Assembly: GCA_022825185.1 (NCBI GenBank)
Contig: JAJDYK010000050.1
Span: 1-40,522 of the forward strand
Direction: 5' to 3'
Length of the DNA: 40,522 nucleotides
From: Candidatus Latescibacterota bacterium
Lineage (GTDB): Bacteria; Latescibacterota; UBA2968; UBA8231
The notes below the pieces were generated by a model. That model was not told the DNA's origin, made no database searches, and worked only from the letters and a program-made list of their open reading frames with translations. The translations under genes and the position numbers were made by a program. Positions 9,382 through 15,829 of the stretch are shown piece after piece (positions within the stretch are counted from its first letter, which is position 1; the number at the start of each line of letters is the position of its first letter).

Positions 9382-10602
9382 TCAGGGAATGACGTCCTGT
9401 GCGCGCAACGCGGCGATCTCGTCGTCCGCGTACCCAGCCTCGCGCAGCACAGCTTCGGTATGTTCCCCGGCTAGGGGGGCGGGTGCCGGGGCTGAGGCTG
9501 GCGTCCCGGCTAGCCGTAGGGGCGTGCCGACGTGGCGCATAGCACCCACCTGCGGATGTTGGACTTCGACGAGCATCTCGTTGACCTCGAGTTGCGGGTC
9601 TGCTAGGGCCTCGGCTGTCGAGCGCACCGGTGCGACGAGGATGTCCTTGGCCTCCAGCAGCGGAATCCATTCGGCGTTCGTCTTTTCTGCGAAGATCGGC
9701 GCTAGCCGTTCCCGCAGGGCCTCGCGGTGATCTACGGCTGCGGCGAGCGTGGCAAAGCGCGGATCCCCGACCAGTCCTTCAATGGCTAGGGCCTCCTGCA
9801 GATCGCGCAATAGTTGGTCAAAGGGGCGGAAAAGCGCGGTGACCATTAGGAAGCCATCGGCCGTCTCGAACACCGCGCCGTCGAGCGGGTTGCCGCGCGG
9901 GTGTGTTGCGCCGCCGGAGCCATCGTCTTCCCCGTCGTCGCCCAAGTTGAGGATTTTGGTCGTCGCCCAAGCCTGCATACTCATCATGCCGTCGAGGAGC
10001 GAGGTTTCCACGTATTGCCCGGTGCCGGTGCGCTCGCGGGCCAACAGCGCGAGGAGAATGCCCTGCCCCAGCAACATGCCGCCGTTGAAGTCGGCGACCG
10101 TATAGGGCAGGCGCTGGGGCGTGCCGTGGGGGCCGACGAAGCGAGCCGCCACGCCGCTCAGCGCTTGGGCCATGGATTCGTGGCCGCCTTTGTTGCGCTC
10201 GCTGTACGGGCCTTGCGAGCCGTAGCCCGAGCCAACGGCGTAGATGAGCCGTGGGTATGACTCCCGCAGCGCAGCGTAATCCAGCCCCAACTTAGCCATG
10301 ACACCATCAGAGCGGAAGTTGTGTACCAGCACGTCTGTGTTTTCTAGCAGGCGGTGAATAACGCTCAATCCCCCGGGCTTTTTGAGATCGATGACTAGGC
10401 TTTTCTTGGAGCGGTTGAGGCTAGCAAAAGGCAGGCTTTGCTCCTTCACCCACGGTCCAAAGGCGCGGGCTAGGTCGCCGCCGGGACGCTCTATCTTGAT
10501 GACTTCGGCACCGTGTTCGGCCAAAACTTGGGTAGCGGCTGGGCCGAAAATTACTTGGGTAAAGTCGAGGACGCGGATGCCGTCGAGTGCGGGTGTGGGC
10601 AT
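9382..10602 (-). CDS. Class III CoA-transferase (CaiB/BaiF family)
   Basis: 406 aa, normal for the family that moves CoA between carboxylic acids. The N terminus GIRVLDFTQVIFGPAATQVL and the stretch GAEVIKIERPGGD form the CoA-binding Rossmann part. The catalytic Asp is D171 in YTVADFNGGMLLG, close to Asp169 of formyl-CoA transferase, followed by RERTGTGQYVETSLLDGMM. Substrates in this family include oxalate, carnitine, succinate and bile acids; none can be picked here. It leads the minus-strand group with the Gfo/Idh/MocA dehydrogenase and RraA-like protein, consistent with activating an organic acid for breakdown. Confidence 0.93.
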   Translation of the reverse strand: MPTPALDGIRVLDFTQVIFGPAATQVLAEHGAEVIKIERPGGDLARAFGPWVKEQSLPFASLNRSKKSLVIDLKKPGGLSVIHRLLENTDVLVHNFRSDGVMAKLGLDYAALRESYPRLIYAVGSGYGSQGPYSERNKGGHESMAQALSGVAARFVGPHGTPQRLPYTVADFNGGMLLGQGILLALLARERTGTGQYVETSLLDGMMSMQAWATTKILNLGDDGEDDGSGGATHPRGNPLDGAVFETADGFLMVTALFRPFDQLLRDLQEALAIEGLVGDPRFATLAAAVDHREALRERLAPIFAEKTNAEWIPLLEAKDILVAPVRSTAEALADPQLEVNEMLVEVQHPQVGAMRHVGTPLRLAGTPASAPAPAPLAGEHTEAVLREAGYADDEIAALRAQDVIP

Positions 10603-10634
10603 GTTAGGCTATGGGTATGGAGTCGAGAAGCGCG

Positions 10635-10862
10635 TCATAGAAGGTCTGCCTCAATAGTCTCCGGCGTATCCGACAAGATGGAAAACCCGAACTGTGGCAG
10701 CAATTCCTCGAACGCACGACGAGAGATCCCGAGCGTGAGGCACGCTTCTTTCTCGGAGAGTTTTCCCACGTGATAGAGTGTTACCACCAATGCTTCCTTG
10801 AGATATGCTTGGTCAAGATCAACAAACGCAGCCGTGTCAGGCAGGTCTAAAGAGATTTCCAT
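10635..10862 (-). CDS. UPF0175 family small protein (antitoxin-like)
   Basis: 75 aa from the ATG at 10862, which has TGAGG six bases upstream; a GTG at 10874 is a possible longer start. The core LKEALVVTLYHVGKLSEKEA followed by LGISRRAFEELLPQFG matches UPF0175, a small helix-turn-helix family often found as the antitoxin partner of PIN-domain (DUF3368-type) toxins. No dedicated toxin follows: the next gene downstream is the CoA-transferase on the same strand. It lies 62 bp after the PIN toxin gene, so it may be a third member of that operon or an orphaned antitoxin. Confidence 0.75.
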   Translation of the reverse strand: MEISLDLPDTAAFVDLDQAYLKEALVVTLYHVGKLSEKEACLTLGISRRAFEELLPQFGFSILSDTPETIEADLL

Positions 10863-10924
10863 ATTGGGCCTCACTCAGCTTTCTATCTTTTCTTGTCTGA
10901 CTCAGGTTGGCACCTCCACGCGCC

Positions 10925-11344
10925 TCATACCGATAGATGAGAAAAGTGCGTATGCAGGAACTCTTTCGGACTGAGCACTTGGCAGTTGCCCCGCTTTTCT
11001 AAAGGATAATGATTCGCGTTGCCCGTCACCAAGGGCACCTCCTCCGATAGGGCCACTTCTAAAAACGGAGCGTCACCCGAATCCGGCAGGCAGAGTACGA
11101 CGAAGCGACTGGCGATATGCAAAGCATTGTTGTCGAGATACTCCAATATGTCTTCTCGATCTTGCTCGGAGAAGTACGCACGGAAAGCGTCACGACGCAG
11201 AACGTCGTGGTATTCGGCTAGGATGCGGTCGTCCACCACCGCTTGCAACGCATCCACCCGCAACAAGTCAACGATTCGCCCAGGGTAGCCGTTGGGGTTG
11301 ATCAGCCCGGATACTAGAACGTTGGTGTCAACGACTGCCTTCAC
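10925..11344 (-). CDS. PIN-domain toxin (COG1569-type VapC-like ribonuclease)
   Basis: 139 aa from a GTG at 11344, chosen because the sequence starts KAVVDTNVLVSGLINP, the canonical first strand with the first acidic metal ligand (DTN). Longer starts lie inside the antitoxin gene. Further acidic positions occur in AEYHDVLRR and DAPFLEVAL. The last conserved segment LVTGNANHYP matches the TGN-x-x-H version common in COG1569 proteins, so the missing final Asp is not a defect. It overlaps the upstream Phd-type antitoxin by 17 bp, the classic antitoxin-toxin arrangement. The family acts as RNA endonucleases. Confidence 0.85.
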   Translation of the reverse strand: MKAVVDTNVLVSGLINPNGYPGRIVDLLRVDALQAVVDDRILAEYHDVLRRDAFRAYFSEQDREDILEYLDNNALHIASRFVVLCLPDSGDAPFLEVALSEEVPLVTGNANHYPLEKRGNCQVLSPKEFLHTHFSHLSV

Positions 11345-11621
11345 TAAGGCCGCGTTCCTTCCTGCTCTGGGCAATCTCTGCTGCAATCGCCGCATCGTCG
11401 GGCATTCCCGCCGTCTCGGCCCGCTTCCGCACCCGGCTCACGGCGGCCGAAAAGAGTGTCCGACGAATCTCGCGCAACGACTCTTCTAAGGTTTCTGGAG
11501 AGACGCTGATCATCAAGGCCGAGGGCTTGCCATCCTTGGTAATGACCAATTCTCGCTCGCTGGCCAGCTTTGCCCAGAGTTCCCTAGTCTTTTTGAGGTC
11601 TTTTACGGCGAGATAGTCCAT
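11328..11621 (-). CDS. Phd/YefM-family antitoxin
   Basis: 97 aa. The N-terminal half (LAVKDLKKTRELWAKLASER, then ELVITKDGKPSALMISVS) is the Phd/YefM DNA-binding fold, in which a strand pair precedes the phrase on external DNA or target use. The remaining half, rich in Arg, Glu and Ala, would fold on the toxin. A GGAG six bases upstream of the ATG gives a good ribosome site. It overlaps the PIN toxin gene by 17 bp and is first in the operon, so autoregulation from the AT-rich 125-bp region before it is expected. That region also carries the start of the divergent PhyH operon. Confidence 0.85.
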   Translation of the reverse strand: MDYLAVKDLKKTRELWAKLASERELVITKDGKPSALMISVSPETLEESLREIRRTLFSAAVSRVRKRAETAGMPDDAAIAAEIAQSRKERGLSEGSR

Positions 11622-11746
11622 ATATATCTCCTTTTTATCTCTCTTTTGTAATATACTTTATGAAACTCATGGCACAAGAGGCATCTCCATTCCGGTTTAC
11701 GCTACTCGACTGTGGACGGCCTAGCTGAACTATTGTCAAGCGAAGA

Positions 11747-12601
11747 ATGCCCTTTAATTTTATAACCATGACCCAGCCCCTCGCCCAAGCCGTCCTCACC
11801 CCCGAAGATCAAGCGTTCTTTGAACAGCAGGGCTATCTCCTCGTCGAAGACGCCCTGTCTCCCGACACGCTTGCCGAACTCAACGAGGCTACCGACGCGC
11901 TCTACGCGCGCGATGCCGACGCCGGTCGGCTTGAAAAGGGCGGCAAGCTCAACATGCGCAACTGCATCGTCGAGCACCCCGCCTTTCTCCAACTCCTCGA
12001 CTGGCCCACTACGGTCCCGCTGGCGTGGCAGCTTCTCGGCTGGAATATCCAGATGCTGACCTCGCACTTGATCGTCCTGCCTTCGGGTGACGAGCCGGCT
12101 GAAGACCAGAAAAACAAGCTCGGCTGGCACCGCGATGGCGGCACCTCGCCCCGTGATATGAGCGAGCCGCATCCGAGGATTCTGCTCAAGATTGCCTATG
12201 CCCTCAGCGACCAGACCGCCCCGGCCTCGGGGGCCACTTGGATCGTGCCTGGGTCCAATCGTCTGCTCGGACGCCCGGCCACGGACCCCACGACTGGTCT
12301 GCCATACGGCGCACAGGCGATGAATATCCGCGCTGGCTCGGCCTTCCTGTTTGAGCAGCGCACCTATCACTCCATCGGCCACAACTGGGCAGGCTTTCCG
12401 CGCAAGACTGTGTTCTTTGGCTATGGTTATCGCTGGGTCAAACCCATGGACTATATCGCCATGCCCGACGAACTCGTCGCCCGCTGCAATCCAATCCAAA
12501 AACAGCTCATTGGCGTCGTCGGAGATCCCTTGAGCTACTACTTGCCCCAGGAGGAAGACGTGCCGCTCAAGGCGCTCGTCGAAACGGAAGCGAACGAATA
12601 A
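11747..12601 (+). CDS. Phytanoyl-CoA dioxygenase (PhyH) family oxygenase, second copy
   Basis: 284 aa. An in-frame ATG at 11768 (TQPLAQAVLTPED) is an alternative start; neither has a strong ribosome site. The Fe(II) ligands are H128 and D130 in LGWHRDGGTSP and the distal His at about 208 in RTYHSIGHN, with the 2-oxoglutarate Arg around 219. The start of the domain is EDQAFFEQQGYLLVEDAL. It is only distantly similar to the other two PhyH proteins and probably has a different substrate. Its TAA shares one base with the next ATG (TAATG at 12599-12603), so it is coupled to the third PhyH gene. Confidence 0.9.
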   Translation: MPFNFITMTQPLAQAVLTPEDQAFFEQQGYLLVEDALSPDTLAELNEATDALYARDADAGRLEKGGKLNMRNCIVEHPAFLQLLDWPTTVPLAWQLLGWNIQMLTSHLIVLPSGDEPAEDQKNKLGWHRDGGTSPRDMSEPHPRILLKIAYALSDQTAPASGATWIVPGSNRLLGRPATDPTTGLPYGAQAMNIRAGSAFLFEQRTYHSIGHNWAGFPRKTVFFGYGYRWVKPMDYIAMPDELVARCNPIQKQLIGVVGDPLSYYLPQEEDVPLKALVETEANE

Positions 12602-13365
12602 TGGATATCACAAGCGCCTTGGACGCCTTGGGTGCCCGCGACGACCTGCTGACCGAGCAGAACAGAAACGATCTCGACGAGAAGGGCTACGCGGTACTCC
12701 CGGACATTATCGATGATGAGTGGCTCGCGGCGCTGCGCACCCGCTTTGAGGAACTGTGCGAGAAAGAAGGGGTCCACGCCGGTATCGAAGTCCATCAGGA
12801 ACAGGGCACTCGCCGCCTCTCCGACCTCTGCAACAAGGGGTCGGTCTTCGACCGCGTCTATACTCACCCCAAAGTGCTAGCCGCCATCCACCACGTCATC
12901 GGCCGCCCCTTCAAGCTCTCCTCGCTCAACGCCCGCGACGCCTTGCCCGGTGAGGGATTACAGGGGCTGCACGCCGACTGGGGTGCAGACTACGACGGCC
13001 AGTTTCACGTCTGCAACTCGATCTGGCTGTTGGACGACTTCAGCGAGGAAAATGGCTGCACTCGGCTAGTGCCCGGCTCGCATAAAGGCCAGCACCCGAG
13101 CAAAGTCCTAACAGACGCGCAAGCACCCCATCCCGACGAAGAGCTGCTCATCGCCCCAGCCGGTACGGTCGCCGTCTTCAACAGCCACACGTGGCACGGC
13201 GGCACCCGCAACCATAGCAAGGATCTGCCGCGCCGCGCCATGCACTGTTACTTCACCGCCCGCGAGCACGGCCAGCAGCTCAACCAGCGCGAGTACCTGC
13301 GCTACGAGACCTGGAAGCGCATCTCGTCAGCGGCGCGCTATATCCTCGATGTGGATGTGGATTAG
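12601..13365 (+). CDS. Phytanoyl-CoA dioxygenase (PhyH) family oxygenase, third copy
   Basis: 254 aa. The metal site is H124 and D126 in GLHADWGADYDG and H199 in HTWHGGTRNHS, with R211 as the likely 2-oxoglutarate anchor. The sequence IWLLDDFSEENGCTRLVPGS, then HK, is the family's typical fifth-to-sixth strand region. It starts inside the stop codon of the preceding PhyH gene and lies 48 bp before the VOC gene. Co-occurrence of two PhyH oxygenases with a VOC protein, an enolase-superfamily enzyme and an SDR argues for one catabolic pathway in which oxygenation opens or demethylates a substrate. Confidence 0.9.
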   Translation: MDITSALDALGARDDLLTEQNRNDLDEKGYAVLPDIIDDEWLAALRTRFEELCEKEGVHAGIEVHQEQGTRRLSDLCNKGSVFDRVYTHPKVLAAIHHVIGRPFKLSSLNARDALPGEGLQGLHADWGADYDGQFHVCNSIWLLDDFSEENGCTRLVPGSHKGQHPSKVLTDAQAPHPDEELLIAPAGTVAVFNSHTWHGGTRNHSKDLPRRAMHCYFTAREHGQQLNQREYLRYETWKRISSAARYILDVDVD

Positions 13366-13413
13366 TTGCGGCGACCTGTCCAAACCGTTCGACTAACCCC
13401 GAGGAGGAGGTGA

Positions 13414-13830
13414 ATGAAGCTCTCACATCCGGTCGTTGACCTGTGCATAGTGTGCAGCAACTTTGAAGAGTCGCTGACGTTCTACCGAGACAAACTGGGA
13501 TTCGAGGTGGTGCTCGGCATCGACATCCCCGAAGACCTAGCGACGGGGATCGGGCTGGCACCGCAAGGCTTCAGGCAGGTGCGCCTGCAGGCAGGCGAGA
13601 CGCTGATCAAGCTGATGGATATCGCCGCGCCGCCGCCGCAGCGAACTTCCCAATTTGCCGCTGGGGTGCGCTGGCTCACCTTCTTCGTCCCCGACGTGCA
13701 GGCCGAGTGCGCCGCATTGCAAGCCAAAGGCGTGGAATTTCTGTCCGAGCCTATGGCCGCCCCAGATACGCCGGGCGTCGTCTGTACCCTGGACCCCGAT
13801 GGGATCCTCATCGAACTCGTTCAGCGATGA
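13414..13830 (+). CDS. VOC (glyoxalase/bleomycin resistance/dioxygenase) superfamily protein
   Basis: 138 aa with two beta-alpha-beta-beta-beta modules. The first starts HPVVDLCIVCSNFEESLTFY; the second contains GVRWLTFFVPDV and ends GVVCTLDPDGILIELVQR, with the terminal Glu in the usual metal-ligand position. A very strong ribosome site (GGAGGAGGTG) precedes the ATG. The superfamily includes glyoxalase I, methylmalonyl-CoA epimerase and ring-cleavage dioxygenases, and the role here is unknown. It overlaps the next gene by 4 bp (ATGA at 13827-13830), so the two products are probably made together. Confidence 0.88.
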   Translation: MKLSHPVVDLCIVCSNFEESLTFYRDKLGFEVVLGIDIPEDLATGIGLAPQGFRQVRLQAGETLIKLMDIAAPPPQRTSQFAAGVRWLTFFVPDVQAECAALQAKGVEFLSEPMAAPDTPGVVCTLDPDGILIELVQR

Positions 13831-14963
13831 AGATAGCAGACATTCGCACAATACCCTTGGTGGGAGCCACGCCCGACGGTGGCTGGGAGCAGGGGTACGA
13901 TCCCGGCGACAACCTGCACACCCTCGTGGAGATCATCACCGACGAAGGGGTGACCGGTCTGGGCTCCGTCTTTACCTCCACCCGCTTAGTGTCGGGTTCG
14001 CTTGCGCTGTTGCGCCCCATGCTGATTGGCGAGTCTATCGAGCCGGCGCGGGTCGCCGAGAAACTGCATCAGGCCACCTTCTGGCAGGGCCGGGGCGGTG
14101 CCGTCACCCACGCCATTTCCGGCATCGATATCGCCTTGTGGGACCTCTTTGGCAAGATCACGTCCCAGCCCATTTCGCGCCTGTTGGGCGGGCGCTATCG
14201 GGAGCGCATCAAGCCGTATGGATCGCTCATCATGGCCGAGCCAGACGAATTGAAGCCGAGGCTCCAGGCCGCAATGGACCGGGGATTTCGCGCGATCAAG
14301 ATGGGCTGGGGACCCTTCGGTCGCGTGTCGAAAGCGCTCGACGAAAACATCGTCAGAACGGCTCGTGAGACCGTCGGCCCAGATATCGAGCTAATGGTTG
14401 ATGCGGGGGGCTCTGACAGGTACTGGCCGCACGGCTACAAATGGGCGATTGAAACCGCCCGCATGCTCGCCAACTACGATGTCACTTGGTTTGAGGAGGC
14501 CCTGCGCCCCGACGATATCGAAGGGTACATCAAACTCACCGAGCACGCGCCCCTGCCGATTACGGGCTGCGAGGTGCTGACGCGCCGACAATCCTTCCTG
14601 CCATGGATCGAGCGCCGCGCGGTTGACTACATCCAACCCGATGTCACCAAGGTCGGCGGTCTCACCGAGGAATTTCGCATTGCAATGTACGCCTACGACC
14701 ACTCGATTCTCTTCGTCCCTCACGGCTGGAACACCGCCGTCGGACTAGCGGCTGACCTACAGCTAGTGGCGGCTGTGCCGACCGCCCGTTGGGTAGAATA
14801 CATCACCCCGTCCCCCTACATTGAGGATCTCGTCAGCGCGCCCTTTTCCCTCGACGAGGAAGGCTTTCTGACCATCTCCGATCAGCCGGGCTTGGGTATT
14901 GTTTGGAATGACGAAGGGATTGAAAAGCACTCGGGGATGAGGCTCACGCCGTCAACTCTGTAG
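13827..14963 (+). CDS. Mandelate racemase / muconate lactonizing enzyme family protein (enolase superfamily)
   Basis: 378 aa from the ATGA overlap at 13827; the longer frame from 13707 would run through the VOC gene. The enolase-superfamily barrel is complete. K158 lies in AIKMGWG, the metal ligands are D192 (MVDAGG), E223/E224 (WFEEAL) and E249 (TGCEVL), and the D272 (IQPDVTKVGG)-H299 (FVPHGWNT) dyad gives the mandelate-racemase-type general base. Substrates are usually sugar acids, and the reaction a racemisation or dehydration. Two details differ from the norm: DAGG replaces the common DxN at the first ligand, and the second Lys of KxK is Gly. Operon context suggests sugar-acid dehydration feeding the SDR. 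Confidence 0.9.
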   Translation: MKIADIRTIPLVGATPDGGWEQGYDPGDNLHTLVEIITDEGVTGLGSVFTSTRLVSGSLALLRPMLIGESIEPARVAEKLHQATFWQGRGGAVTHAISGIDIALWDLFGKITSQPISRLLGGRYRERIKPYGSLIMAEPDELKPRLQAAMDRGFRAIKMGWGPFGRVSKALDENIVRTARETVGPDIELMVDAGGSDRYWPHGYKWAIETARMLANYDVTWFEEALRPDDIEGYIKLTEHAPLPITGCEVLTRRQSFLPWIERRAVDYIQPDVTKVGGLTEEFRIAMYAYDHSILFVPHGWNTAVGLAADLQLVAAVPTARWVEYITPSPYIEDLVSAPFSLDEEGFLTISDQPGLGIVWNDEGIEKHSGMRLTPSTL

Positions 14964-14990
14964 CGGCGCGCACGGATCGATAAATCGCCA

Positions 14991-15758
14991 ATGGGCATCC
15001 TCGACCGCTTCTCCCTCCTCGATCGCAAGGCGCTGGTCACTGGCGGCGGCTCTGGCATTGGGCAGGCCCTCGCCGTCGCCCTCGCCGAAGCCGGTGCGGA
15101 CGTGGCCATTGCCGACATCGATCCCGCTGGTACTGCTGACACCTGTGCTCAGATTGAAAACCTCGGTCGCCAGACGCTAGCCATCGCCGCGGATGTCACC
15201 GTCAAAGACCAAGTCGAAAACATGGTCGATACCGTCCTCACCGCTTGGGGTCGGCTGGACATCGGCGTCAACAGCGCTGGCATTGCCTTGCGCGGCCCCA
15301 TTGAGGACATCAGCGAGGCCGATTGGGATCGGGTACTCGACCTCGATCTCAAAGCCGTTTTCCTCTGCTGTCAGGCCGAGGGCCGCGCCATGCTACAGCG
15401 AGGCTCAGGCTCGATCATCAACGTCGTCTCGATCTCGTCCCACGTCGTCAACCGCCCCCAACTGCACGGCCACTACAACGCGGCCAAGGCGGGTGCCTAC
15501 CAGCTAACTAGAGTGTGCGCCGCAGAGTGGGCCGCGCGCGGTGTCCGCGTCAATTCCATCAGCCCCGGCCACACGCTCACCCCCATGACCGCTCACGCCG
15601 AAGACGAAATGAAAAACGCTTGGCTCGCCAACACGCCGATGGGCCGTCTAGGCGTCCCGGCCGACTATCAGGGGGCCGTGGTCTTCCTCGCTTCGGACGC
15701 CTCTGCTTACGCGACTGGCCACGACTTGGTCGTCGATGGCGGGTACACGCTCTGGTAA
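14991..15758 (+). CDS. Short-chain dehydrogenase/reductase (SDR)
   Basis: 255 aa, classical SDR length. The cofactor loop is TGGGSGIG (17-24); AIADID at the end of the second strand suggests NAD rather than NADP preference. NSAGI is present, and the active-site Tyr and Lys are Y162 and K166 in HYNAAKAG, with the Ser in SISS about 15 residues earlier. The closing segment ATGHDLVVDGGYTLW is typical of gluconate/sorbitol-type enzymes. It ends the five-gene operon begun by the PhyH pair and likely oxidises or reduces a hydroxyl of the product made by the enolase-superfamily enzyme. The exact substrate is unknown. Confidence 0.92.
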   Translation: MGILDRFSLLDRKALVTGGGSGIGQALAVALAEAGADVAIADIDPAGTADTCAQIENLGRQTLAIAADVTVKDQVENMVDTVLTAWGRLDIGVNSAGIALRGPIEDISEADWDRVLDLDLKAVFLCCQAEGRAMLQRGSGSIINVVSISSHVVNRPQLHGHYNAAKAGAYQLTRVCAAEWAARGVRVNSISPGHTLTPMTAHAEDEMKNAWLANTPMGRLGVPADYQGAVVFLASDASAYATGHDLVVDGGYTLW

Positions 15759-15784
15759 GCTAGTCTCAGTACTTCTCTGTCAAG

Positions 15785-15829
15785 CTATCGCAGCAGAGTG
15801 AGCTTGCGCGTCAAGATGCCCTCGCTTGT
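15785..15829 (-). pseudogene. Out-of-frame remnant of a C-terminal sorting tail
   Basis: Directly after the stop of the 850-aa secreted protein, one base out of frame (−1), the minus strand encodes TSEGILTRKLTLLR and then TAG. The upstream secreted protein ends TDEVVLTRKLMLLR. At DNA level 15785-15816 and 18422-18453 match at 28 of 32 positions, the last 18 identical. It is the final strand of a FlgD-like (T9SS-type) sorting domain whose remainder is absent here, so it looks like a recombination or frameshift scar. Confidence 0.6.
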
